Assembly (NCBI GenBank): GCA_022072165.1
Contig: JAJVIF010000004.1
Location: 205,667-269,666, forward strand
Direction of reading: 5' to 3'
Length of the DNA stretch: 64,000 bases
DNA from: a bacterium
GTDB taxonomy: Bacteria; JAJVIF01
Of this stretch, positions 54,074 to 62,575 are shown piece by piece (position 1 is the first letter of the stretch; every line of letters starts with the position of its first letter). The position numbers and the translations under genes are program-made. The notes under the pieces are model-generated. The model saw only the letters and a program-made list of their open reading frames with translations. It was not told the origin of the DNA and did no database searches.

Positions 54074-54832
54074 ATGTACGAACCCGATCCCCTCGGGGAA
54101 CGCGAGGCTGTGCTCCCTAAATTCAGCTGGCAGTTGCATCAGCGCCGGGAGTACATCTGGCGCGATCATCTCCGTTTTCTCTCCTGGCCGGAAGATCTGG
54201 ATCAATGGAAGGTCGCCTGGCGGCCCGGTTTTCACACGTTCCTCGAGCAGACGAGCATTTCCCCACATCGCCCATCTACTGGCAGTCCGCGCCGATCGCG
54301 CCGGCGCGAGGACGATTTGATGCGCGATGCAATCTTTGCGACAGACAGAGGGTTGGCATCGGGTGTTTTGCAAGAAGACCCGGACATGTGGGAATTGGCA
54401 CAAAGTTTAATCTTGGCTAATGCGAGTCTGAGCGAAAGCGATGATCCAGCCGATTGGGTAGGCCGTGCCACAGAGCGGCAAGTCGTGCGGGAAATCTTGC
54501 GGGGACGCTTCAGAGCGCCCTCAGGATCGGCGCTGGAACGCGCTCAAGCACTCACGGAACGCCGGGATGCAGCCAAGCGGCTTTTGCGTTGCCACGTTAA
54601 TGAAGAGCGGATGCAACGTGACCTCGCGATCGTGTTTGGCGAGACGAATTGGAACGAGACAGACTATGTCTCATTTCCGACAGCCGTGCGTGAATCCACC
54701 GGGGAAGACTCATGGCGCTGCTGGGAGTTAACCGACGTAGCTATCGAAGACCTGGTTCGACTTTTCCCTGATCTTGCGGGCTCCGCCGCAAACTGGTGGG
54801 CGCAGTCGTCTGATGCGGAAGCGCCTCAGTAA
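54074..54832 (+). CDS. Second part of the split gene: MTase-domain end plus unknown C-terminal region
   Basis: A 252-residue frame, same phase as the preceding one and separated by a single TAG plus six codons. Residues 1-60 continue the MTase N-terminal homology (LRFLSWPED, 33-41, against LDKLVWPED, 175-183 of the full MTase). Residues about 75-252 match nothing I know: helical, Arg/Glu-rich, with REILRGRFRAPSGSALERAQ. No ribosome site is obvious at 54074. Stop overlaps an ATG at 54832. Either a pseudogene or one 391-residue protein with amber readthrough. Confidence 0.6.
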   Translation: MYEPDPLGEREAVLPKFSWQLHQRREYIWRDHLRFLSWPEDLDQWKVAWRPGFHTFLEQTSISPHRPSTGSPRRSRRREDDLMRDAIFATDRGLASGVLQEDPDMWELAQSLILANASLSESDDPADWVGRATERQVVREILRGRFRAPSGSALERAQALTERRDAAKRLLRCHVNEERMQRDLAIVFGETNWNETDYVSFPTAVRESTGEDSWRCWELTDVAIEDLVRLFPDLAGSAANWWAQSSDAEAPQ

Positions 54833-54972
54833 TGATCCCAGCCCATCTCGGATTCGAAGGTGTCAGCGACCTTTGCGACATCTTCAATATGCGCCCGGAT
54901 CTCCACTTTGTTGACTGTCTTCACGATCTGGTCCTGCAACAGATGAAAATTTTGAAGACGACGGATCAGTTG

Positions 54973-55001
54973 TTGCGGTTTCGAGAAAGACCTGCTACAT
55001 T
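54973..55001 (+). promoter_or_regulatory. Putative promoter of the type III-B operon
   Basis: TTGCGG (54973-54978), exactly 17 nt, then TACATT (54996-55001). The leader to the cmr2 ATG at 55072 would be about 64 nt and includes GGAGG. Confidence 0.4.
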
Positions 55002-55071
55002 CGCGTCGCTTCGTCGAAACTCAGCACTGGAAGTCCGCTTCAGTCGCTTCATGATTACGCTGGAGGAAACG

Positions 55072-56847
55072 ATGCCTTCGTTTCAGTCACACGATAACCC
55101 TTCGCCGTCGACGGTTCGTGCGGCAAGGGCGGGATATCTGCTGGCGTTCTATCTGGGACCGGTGCAGTCCTACATCACAGCAGCGCGGACAGTCCGGGAC
55201 CTGTGGTCCGGGAGTGCCCTATTGTCCTGGCTCACCTGCCAGGCGATGCAACCGATCCTGAAGATGCCTGAGGCTGCCATAGTGCAGCCTTATCGCGAAT
55301 GGACAGACCCATCGTTTCAGGGGATGCCAAATCGCTTCCTTGCTGAACTCCCAGAGTCAGTCGACCCCCAGGAGGTCGCCAGCGCGTGCGAAGCCGCCGT
55401 CAGGGGGGCCTGGGAAGCACTGGCGGCGGAGGTTCATGCCTGGATTTCGAAGCAGGTACCGGGGGGCCAGTGGGATGCTGGCTGGAAGGAGCAACTCCGG
55501 GACTTTCTGGAAATCCGGGTGGCCTGGGTGCCGCTCTCTGCCGATCCACAAACGTGGGGGGATCGGGTGCAATCGGTGATGCAAGCCCTTGAAGCACAAC
55601 GGCAGATCGCGCACTGGCCCGGTCAGGGAATGGAGGGAGGGAATCGCGCGAAATGTACGTTGCTGGGGAGTTATGAACGGATGGGACCAGTTGATACGGA
55701 GCAAGGCAAGCAATTCTGGGAGCAGTTAGCGAGGCATGACTGGAACGGAGTCCGGGTCCGGCAGGGCGAAGCGCTGTGCGCGGTGTCATTGCTCAAGCGA
55801 TTCGCCGTTCCAGCAGTCCTGGGCGCCGAGCCCAGCATCAACAAGAGAGACCTGCGTTTTCCTGATACGGCCACGATCGCCGCTACTAAATGGCTGGAAC
55901 TGGCAAAGCTGGATCCTGGACGCATCAGGCGAGATTACGCTTCATGGAGCGGGCAGTGGCTGCACTGGCAGACGCCAAATGACGACAAGGACGATCCCTG
56001 TCCGGTCCAGGTCTGGGAGGAAATCCTCCGCGCAAGGAAGGAACATGGGGCAGCCCCAGCATATTTCGCCATTCTGAAGGCCGATGGCGACAAGTTGGGC
56101 AAGCGACTCCAGGACAGCCTCAAAACGGGTCGCGCATCCCTCCGCGATGTGACACTGCAGGTTGGCACTTTTATGCAGGGAGTCGCTGCAATCGTCGACG
56201 AGCATAACGGCTTCCTGATCTATGCCGGAGGCGATGATCTACTGGCCCTTCTCCCGGCCGATGAGGCGCTCGGGTGCGCTCAGGTGCTGCGCAGCAGCTT
56301 TCAGGAGATTGTCGGAGGAGATCTGTCCGCAGGTGTGGCGATTGTGCATTACAAGGAGGACCTGCGGGAGTCGCTCAACCTGTCGAGCGCTGCGCTCGAA
56401 CGGGCGAAAACCGAGGGGCGGAACGCCTGCGGACTCACTGCTGCCCGACGCTCTGGTGAAGTGAGTACAGTCGTCGCCTCCTGGGAGATCCTGCAGCAGA
56501 TTCAAGTTCTGGTGCACCGATTCAGCAAGGGCGTCGATGAATCCGACCGCTGGATCTATCAGCTTCGTAATGAAGTCACCACTCTGTCAGGGCAGGAAGA
56601 GAAGGCGCAGGATGCTGAAGTGAAACGACTGAGCGCGCGGAGCCGGGATGCGGCCACGCGCAGCGGGCGATCTGCAGACAATGCAGAATCCGCACTCGCG
56701 CTGCTGAATCAGATTCGTCAACGACATGCATCGCGCCCAGCGCGCAGCCAACAAGCCGATCCAGATACCAAGTCCGGCGCGCTGGAAGAATTCATCGCCT
56801 GCCTGCTGAGTGCCAGCTTTATTGCCCGTACCGGAGCCCCTCAATGA
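55072..56847 (+). CDS. cmr2: Cas10/Cmr2, type III-B large subunit
   Basis: The 591-residue signature subunit of the Cmr complex. It opens with LLAFYLGPVQSYITAARTVR, the standard start of Cmr2, so the HD nuclease domain is absent. The first palm has AYFAILKADGDKLGKRL. The second palm has an intact GGDD (nt 56227-56238), the cyclic oligoadenylate synthase site. The start at 55072 has GGAGG 7 nt upstream; the frame is open back to an ATG at 54832 (TAATG with the previous stop), but those 80 residues do not look like Cmr2. Overlaps cmr3 by ATGA. Confidence 0.92.
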   Translation: MPSFQSHDNPSPSTVRAARAGYLLAFYLGPVQSYITAARTVRDLWSGSALLSWLTCQAMQPILKMPEAAIVQPYREWTDPSFQGMPNRFLAELPESVDPQEVASACEAAVRGAWEALAAEVHAWISKQVPGGQWDAGWKEQLRDFLEIRVAWVPLSADPQTWGDRVQSVMQALEAQRQIAHWPGQGMEGGNRAKCTLLGSYERMGPVDTEQGKQFWEQLARHDWNGVRVRQGEALCAVSLLKRFAVPAVLGAEPSINKRDLRFPDTATIAATKWLELAKLDPGRIRRDYASWSGQWLHWQTPNDDKDDPCPVQVWEEILRARKEHGAAPAYFAILKADGDKLGKRLQDSLKTGRASLRDVTLQVGTFMQGVAAIVDEHNGFLIYAGGDDLLALLPADEALGCAQVLRSSFQEIVGGDLSAGVAIVHYKEDLRESLNLSSAALERAKTEGRNACGLTAARRSGEVSTVVASWEILQQIQVLVHRFSKGVDESDRWIYQLRNEVTTLSGQEEKAQDAEVKRLSARSRDAATRSGRSADNAESALALLNQIRQRHASRPARSQQADPDTKSGALEEFIACLLSASFIARTGAPQ

Positions 56848-57971
56848 CCAGCCATCAGCTCGGGATCCTGCTGGACCCCCTGGATGTCCTCATGTTTCGC
56901 GATGCCCGTCCCTTTGGGGTAGCGGGGTTTGCCCGGAGCGGACTTCCGCGTCCGGCCACACTCCTCGGAGCATTGCGCACCAGCCTGGGTATTCAGCTGG
57001 GCGTTGACTTTGAGAAGCTGGGAACTGCCATGAAGCGGGGTGCCAGCTTCGGTGAAGCGCTCACGGCGGATCAACCGGCTGGAGCTGCCAGCCTGGCAGA
57101 TATGGTTGTGCGGGGTCCGTGGCTGGCGCGTAGTTCGGCAGGACAGGTAGAGCCACTGGTGGCCTGCCCGGCAAATCTCAGGCGGGTCGAAAGCGAAGAC
57201 GGGTCAGCCAAGCTTATCCGGCTTGATCCCCAAAAGGACGCGTTGCCGGGCTGGCAGCCGCCGGAACCGGGGATGCTGCCGCTGTACAACGCAGAGGCTG
57301 GACAAAGCAAACGCGCCAAAGGCTTCCTGACGCTGGATGGTCTGCAGGCGTATCTCGCCGGGGACACACCTGCCCTGGAACATCTCGTATCTGCGAGTGA
57401 TCTCTATGGCGGGGATCGACGTGTCGGGATCAAAATCGACACCGACAGCCGCACCGCCGAAGATAGCTTTCTGTACAGCGCGGACTTCCTCGCCCTGAAG
57501 GCAGGGACGCAGGAAGCACCACGCGTCCGGTTTTATGCCGACCTGAGCGGACCCGAGTCGATCCTTGAGCTGTTGCGTGCGGATGCCTCCCCATTGCGCT
57601 GGGGAGGCGAAGGGCGCTACGCCGCCGTGACCTGTGTCGAGCCTGTCGTCTGGCCCCAGAGCGAGCCTACCCGGGAGAGTGCGGGCCGGGTGCTCCTGCT
57701 GACGACCGCCGCGCCATTCGATCAGGGCTGGAAACCTGCCGGCCTGGAATGCCAGTCTGCTGCGGTGGCGGGCTATGACGCCGTCTCCGGGTGGGACCTC
57801 GTCCGCAGCGAACCCCGCCCCAATCGCTTTGCTGCGCAGGCAGGAAGCGTTTTGTTCCTGAAGTCTGATTACCCACTCCCGGCCACGCTGGTCTCCGCTG
57901 AGGATGCCCAGGCGGGCTGGGGCACTTTTCTGCAGGGGAGCTTTTCCCTATGTCTGAACAGCGACTCTTGA
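56844..57971 (+). CDS. cmr3: Cmr3, type III-B RAMP subunit
   Basis: The 375-residue RAMP that caps the crRNA 5' handle and contacts Cmr2. The start motif LDPLDVLMFRDARPFG (10-25) is diagnostic, followed by ARSGLPRPATLLGALRTSLG. The end shows the Gly-rich RAMP elements. Its last 22 nt overlap cmr4. Confidence 0.92.
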   Translation: MTSHQLGILLDPLDVLMFRDARPFGVAGFARSGLPRPATLLGALRTSLGIQLGVDFEKLGTAMKRGASFGEALTADQPAGAASLADMVVRGPWLARSSAGQVEPLVACPANLRRVESEDGSAKLIRLDPQKDALPGWQPPEPGMLPLYNAEAGQSKRAKGFLTLDGLQAYLAGDTPALEHLVSASDLYGGDRRVGIKIDTDSRTAEDSFLYSADFLALKAGTQEAPRVRFYADLSGPESILELLRADASPLRWGGEGRYAAVTCVEPVVWPQSEPTRESAGRVLLLTTAAPFDQGWKPAGLECQSAAVAGYDAVSGWDLVRSEPRPNRFAAQAGSVLFLKSDYPLPATLVSAEDAQAGWGTFLQGSFSLCLNSDS

Positions 57972-58876
57972 TGCTCCATGCCCTGACCGGCATGCATCCG
58001 GGATCGGGCACCGCCCTGGGCGTGGTCGATCTGCCCGTCCAGCGTGAGCGACACACCCAGTGGCCGACCATCCCGGGGTCCTCGCTCAAGGGCGTCCTTC
58101 GGGCGGCCACCAGGCCGTCAGTGCTCGATGGCGACGCCAAAAGTCAGTGGGAGGCCGCCTTCGGGCCGGACACCAAAAACGCCAGCGACCACGCCGGTGC
58201 GCTCAGCCTGACCGACGCCCGACTCTTTGCGTTTCCGGTCAGGTCCCTGCGCGGCATCTTCGCCTGGGTCACCTGTCCGGAAGCTATCTACCGGCTGAAC
58301 TGTGATCTCCGGCTCTGCGGGATATCGGGCATCGATAGCGACCTGTCGCTGTTGCAGGACCGCTCCAAAGGCGATCCGGCCCTGCTGCCAGCAGACAGTC
58401 TCCTCCTGGTGGGCGAGCAGAAGGACCGGCTGGTCCTGGAAGAGTTTGAGTTCGTCCGGCGCGGTGACGCTCCTGCCATTCGGGACTGGGCCGCGGCTCA
58501 TTTTGGTGCGGCCGATCAGTCCCTGGCGGAGCGGATCACATCGCGACTGGTGGTGCTCAGCGACGATGACTTCACACACTTCGTCCGGCACGCCACCGAG
58601 GTGGTCGCCCGCATCGGGCTGAATTACGAAACCAAAACGGTCGCCTCCGGCGCGTTGTTCTATGAGGAGTACCTGCCTGCGGAGTGTCTGTTCTACTCCG
58701 TCGCTCTGGCGGAGGACAGCTACAAAAAGGACTGGAAAAGGTCCGCCAGCGACATGCTCAGTTATGTCGCTGACGCCCTCCTGCGGCAGCCGGTGCTGCA
58801 GATTGGTGGCAACAGCACCATCGGTAAGGGGCTCTGTCAGGCGCATCTCCTCAGCCAGGAGGTCCGCCGCTCATGA
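57950..58876 (+). CDS. cmr4: Cmr4, backbone RAMP and target RNA nuclease
   Basis: The 308-residue repeated backbone subunit that cuts target RNA at 6-nt intervals. The motif MHPGSGTALGVVDLPVQRE contains the catalytic Asp (D27), then WPTIPGSSLKGVLRAA. The C terminus has LQIGGNSTIGKGLCQ, the Gly-rich loop. GGGGAG lies 11 nt before the ATG. Confidence 0.94.
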   Translation: MSEQRLLMLHALTGMHPGSGTALGVVDLPVQRERHTQWPTIPGSSLKGVLRAATRPSVLDGDAKSQWEAAFGPDTKNASDHAGALSLTDARLFAFPVRSLRGIFAWVTCPEAIYRLNCDLRLCGISGIDSDLSLLQDRSKGDPALLPADSLLLVGEQKDRLVLEEFEFVRRGDAPAIRDWAAAHFGAADQSLAERITSRLVVLSDDDFTHFVRHATEVVARIGLNYETKTVASGALFYEEYLPAECLFYSVALAEDSYKKDWKRSASDMLSYVADALLRQPVLQIGGNSTIGKGLCQAHLLSQEVRRS

Positions 58877-59280
58877 CCACTGCCTCAGCGAAGAACGCCA
58901 CCCTGGATCAGCGACGTGCCGCCCATGCCTGGGAGACCGTGGCGACGGTAGCAGAAGCAAAGGGCGCAGCGGATGCGAAGGAAAAATTTAAGATCCACGC
59001 CAAGAAGCTGCCGGCACGGATCGTGACCTCCGGGCTCGGTCCGGCCCTCGCTTTTCTGAAAGCGAAGAAGTATGCCCCCGAGCTGCTGACTGGCCTCAAT
59101 ACCTGGATCGACAAGCAGATTCCCGCGAAGGACAAGCGGGAGATCGATCTGCTGCAGCGGGTGATCCACGGCGACTCCGACTTCCTGCGTCGGGCAACCG
59201 AAGAAGTCCTTCTTTACCTGCAGTGGCTGAATCGCTTTGCGGATGCCGAAATCCTGGACGAAGGAAGATCAGAGTCATGA
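58873..59280 (+). CDS. cmr5: Cmr5, small helical subunit
   Basis: The 135-residue all-alpha minor-filament subunit (Cas11 role). It starts with TLDQRRAAHAWETVATV and has KKLPARIVTSGLGPALAFL, as in the family. ATGA overlaps with cmr4 and with the following fusion gene. Confidence 0.92.
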   Translation: MTTASAKNATLDQRRAAHAWETVATVAEAKGAADAKEKFKIHAKKLPARIVTSGLGPALAFLKAKKYAPELLTGLNTWIDKQIPAKDKREIDLLQRVIHGDSDFLRRATEEVLLYLQWLNRFADAEILDEGRSES

Positions 59281-61310
59281 CTCCGGAGATTTGTCTGCCG
59301 AGGGAAACAGTCGATGCCATCAGGAAAACTTCTGATAAAGACCGCCATCCTGGGCTGGAGCTCGACAAGTTTTGCGCCCTGCCCAGCGATGAGCACGAGT
59401 GGGGCAAGTGGCAGGAGTCCCAGGGCCGGGTGCTGGACCGGGTTGCAGGACTCCCCGGCGATGCCGCGCTGCTGGACGCCCTGCTAAAGGATCGTCGTCG
59501 CATGCTCCAGGCCCTCAACGCCAGGTGCTGGACCGGCACCACGCAGGGACCCCTGACCCTCCATCTTGCCCGGGCAGGAGCGCTGGAAAACGCCGGCATT
59601 TGCCTTCATCCCCTCTATGGCTTCGTTTGGATTCCCGGGTCCGGTCTGAAAGGGATGACCCGGGCCTTTGCCGAGACGCTGACCGATGCCACCGCGGAGG
59701 ACCGCCAGCGCATCTTCGGCTGGAGCCCCGATGGCGATGACACCGGCGGGGCCGCCGGGTCAGTCGTCTTTCATGAAGCCTGGCCGACGCGCTGGCCGTC
59801 GCTGGTGCGGGACCTGAGCAACAGTCACCACGCGAAGTACTACACCGGGGAGCGGTCTGCACCGCCGGCGGACTATGAGGAGCCGATCCCGATTTCGTTC
59901 CTGTCCGTGCAATCGAAGACCGAGTTCGAGTTTGCCCTCTCCAGGCGGAGCACGGCGACCAGCGATACTGATCTGGCTCTGGCGCAGCAATGGCTCATCG
60001 GGGCTCTGGAGCATCTGGGGGTCGGGGCGAAGACTGCGGCGGGCTACGGCACCGTCATCTGTGACGACCAGCCGAGAACGCCAGTCTCGCCAGGCAGGCG
60101 GGAATTGCTGGATGTGGAACTGAAGCTGGTGACACCGGCTTTTCTGGCGGGAGCACAGCAGAGTGCCCAGGATTGTGATCTGCGGGTCCCGACATTGCGG
60201 GGGCAGTTGCGCTGGTGGTGGCGGACCATGCATGCGGGGCAGGTGGATGTCGAGACGCTGCGGATGATGGAAGCCGCCGTCTGGGGGGATACCGACCAGG
60301 GGAGTCCGGTGCGACTGACGCTGGAGCCGACAACAAAACGGCCTGCGGCGTTTAATCATGTGGAAATCGGCAAGCAAGTCAACCTGCCAGCTGGCCGTGA
60401 AATGACCGTGCGTGGCAACCGGATAACCCAGATGGGGCTGCATTATGTGAGCTATGGGATGGCCGAGATAAAAGGGAATCGACACTATCTGCCCCCCGGC
60501 AGTTGCTGGCGGCTTTCCCTGACGGTCCGCGACCAGCCCCGTCTCACCAAAAAGGTGAACGGCAGGGAGCAGGAGATACGCCCGACAATCCCTGCGGACC
60601 TGATTCGGGATCAGGTCGAAGCCGCTCTCTGGTTGCTCACGCACTTCGGCGGTGTGGGAGCCAAAAGCCGCAATGGCTTTGGATCGTTCGCGGACATCCC
60701 CGCACTGGACGCCGTTCTTTCTCTCGAGGAGTGCATGATCCGTGGCGCGAGGCTCCGTAAGAGCTTTCCAGCGTCCAGGCAAACCCCGGATCGGCGCGTC
60801 GCATCACTGGATCATCTGCAACGTATTGAAATCGAGACACACCTTGATGCCAGCAATCAATCCCATGTCTGGTTTGCGCTGGACAGACTCGGCTATCACA
60901 TGGGAGTTTTTGCTGACCGGTACTCCCGTACCGGCGACCCGAGCAGTCCACAACGGAAAGCTGCACTCGGACTTCCGCGTCACGGGGCAGATCAGAGTTT
61001 CAGCAAGACCTACCCACGTTGGGCCAAGCCCGTGCACTTCCATTGGGGAGTGACTTCTGACGGCAAGCTGAAGCTCTATATCACTGCGTTTCTCATCAGG
61101 CTGCCTGAACTTGACAAAAACAGGGAAATGATCGAACAGCTCCGGGAGTCCTTAGCGGAGCATCGAAACAGCCTCTTCAGGGTACCCGGGAATCTGGGAA
61201 GTGTGAGGGAAGTGGCGCCGCAGTCCACGCTCCGACCCCGCCCCCCCATGAGGGGCAGCGCTCCACCACCCCGTCGCGACAACCACGGCAACCGGGGGCC
61301 CCGCCGATGA
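59277..61310 (+). CDS. Cmr6-Cmr1 fusion protein
   Basis: A 677-residue single frame carrying two RAMPs. The N-terminal Cmr6 part (about 85-265) has YGFVWIPGSGLKGMTRA (114-130) and its Gly loop GVGAKTAAGYG (248-258). The C-terminal Cmr1 part starts at LKLVTPAFLAGA (282-293) with LRVPTLRGQLRWWWR (302-316) and a second loop GGVGAKSRNGFG (about 458-469). A basic Pro/Arg tail ends it. The start at 59277 is in an ATGA with cmr5. Both normally are separate genes; no separate cmr1 or cmr6 exists in the window, so the fusion probably supplies both 3'-end subunits of the complex. Confidence 0.88.
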   Translation: MTPEICLPRETVDAIRKTSDKDRHPGLELDKFCALPSDEHEWGKWQESQGRVLDRVAGLPGDAALLDALLKDRRRMLQALNARCWTGTTQGPLTLHLARAGALENAGICLHPLYGFVWIPGSGLKGMTRAFAETLTDATAEDRQRIFGWSPDGDDTGGAAGSVVFHEAWPTRWPSLVRDLSNSHHAKYYTGERSAPPADYEEPIPISFLSVQSKTEFEFALSRRSTATSDTDLALAQQWLIGALEHLGVGAKTAAGYGTVICDDQPRTPVSPGRRELLDVELKLVTPAFLAGAQQSAQDCDLRVPTLRGQLRWWWRTMHAGQVDVETLRMMEAAVWGDTDQGSPVRLTLEPTTKRPAAFNHVEIGKQVNLPAGREMTVRGNRITQMGLHYVSYGMAEIKGNRHYLPPGSCWRLSLTVRDQPRLTKKVNGREQEIRPTIPADLIRDQVEAALWLLTHFGGVGAKSRNGFGSFADIPALDAVLSLEECMIRGARLRKSFPASRQTPDRRVASLDHLQRIEIETHLDASNQSHVWFALDRLGYHMGVFADRYSRTGDPSSPQRKAALGLPRHGADQSFSKTYPRWAKPVHFHWGVTSDGKLKLYITAFLIRLPELDKNREMIEQLRESLAEHRNSLFRVPGNLGSVREVAPQSTLRPRPPMRGSAPPPRRDNHGNRGPRR

Positions 61311-62566
61311 CCGACACCACCAGTCCCCACCGGCTCCTCATCGCGACCGTCGGAAGCTCCCCCGGTCCGCTGGTGTTTACCTGCCAGCAATGGAAACCAG
61401 AACGGGTCCGCTTTCTGCCAACCGAGCAGACCACGGGCGTCATTGATGACATCCTGAACAGGCTGGCCAATGGCGATTTCAGGCTGCTGCCCGGCCAGTG
61501 TGACCGCACCATCCTGCAGGCTGAAAACTTTGAAAGCTGTGTCGCCAGGCTTCGACCGTTGACGCAGGAGGTGCTGGACTGGATGAGCCGGGGCAATGGC
61601 TTCGAAGTCATTCTGGACTTCACTGGTGGCACCAAATGCATGACCGCAGCCCTGGCAACGGTCTCCCGCTCCTGGCCTTGCACATACTCGTACATCGGAG
61701 GACTGGAGCGGGATAAAGCCGGAGTAGGAGCAGTGATCGATGGCAGAGAATCTGTCCACTATGTCAGCAGCCCCTGGCAAAGTCTGGGGTATCAATCCCT
61801 CGAAAACTGGCACCACCTGTTTAACCACCGCCAATATCAGGCAGCGCGTCTGGCACTGGAACCGGCCCGGAATCAGGCCCCGGATGCCCGGAAGGGCGAG
61901 TTCGCCGCCCTGCTGAATCTGACCGAAACCTACGAACTGTGGGACCGCTTTCGCCACAAGCAAGCCCTGGACCTCCTGGGCAAAGTCATCAGTCGGCGCA
62001 ACGACTTACAGGTCCGGCTGCGCCATGCCGATCAGCTTCCCCTGGAAGCGCATCTGGAGCGTCTGACCACTCTCCGGGACAATGCGCCTCCCTCCCGGGC
62101 GCATCTTGTGGACCTGATCGCCAATGCCGAACGGCGGGGCATCGAATTTCGGTATGACGATGCGGTTGCCCGCTTCTATCGCTTTTTCGAGGCCTGTGCC
62201 CAATTGCGTCTGGCGGAAGACCATGGCCGGCCAGAGACCGGAAAGCTCTTATGGGATGAACTCCCGACAGAGTTTCGCAGCCAGCTCCGGGTCTCTCCCA
62301 GGGATGACGGTACGGTCGCTCTGGGGCTGAAAAACACCTACAACCTGCTGGCAGCCCTTGGTGATCCACTGGGACCGATGTACGACACGCTGCACATGCA
62401 GGAAGTACTGCAGATCAGAAACGATTCAATCCTCGCCCATGGCTGGACACCAATCGATGAAAAGGGGTATCAGCGCCTGCGCCAGACCACCTGGGTGCTG
62501 GCCGACCTCCTCAGCATCACTCCGGCGGACCTCGTGGTCTTCCCCACCCTCGGCGAGCTGATCTGA
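61307..62566 (+). CDS. CARF-HEPN type III effector, TIGR02710-like
   Basis: A 419-residue protein. The N-terminal CARF-type Rossmann domain has LLIATVGSSPGPLVF (10-24) and ILDFTGGTKCMTAAL (about 102-116), where cyclic oligoadenylate binds. The C-terminal helical HEPN part has RNDSILAH, an Rx6H motif (R371, H378). It should be an RNase switched on by the signal made by Cmr2's GGDD site. ATGA overlap places it firmly within the cmr operon. Confidence 0.87.
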   Translation: MTDTTSPHRLLIATVGSSPGPLVFTCQQWKPERVRFLPTEQTTGVIDDILNRLANGDFRLLPGQCDRTILQAENFESCVARLRPLTQEVLDWMSRGNGFEVILDFTGGTKCMTAALATVSRSWPCTYSYIGGLERDKAGVGAVIDGRESVHYVSSPWQSLGYQSLENWHHLFNHRQYQAARLALEPARNQAPDARKGEFAALLNLTETYELWDRFRHKQALDLLGKVISRRNDLQVRLRHADQLPLEAHLERLTTLRDNAPPSRAHLVDLIANAERRGIEFRYDDAVARFYRFFEACAQLRLAEDHGRPETGKLLWDELPTEFRSQLRVSPRDDGTVALGLKNTYNLLAALGDPLGPMYDTLHMQEVLQIRNDSILAHGWTPIDEKGYQRLRQTTWVLADLLSITPADLVVFPTLGELI

Positions 62567-62575
62567 GGCCCGCTG

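Noticed and set aside
54832-55071. 80-residue N-terminal extension of Cmr2 from the ATG in TAATG
   Set aside because: Does not resemble an HD or any Cmr2 N terminus; a better Shine-Dalgarno and the family start fall at 55072. Kept as an alternative only.
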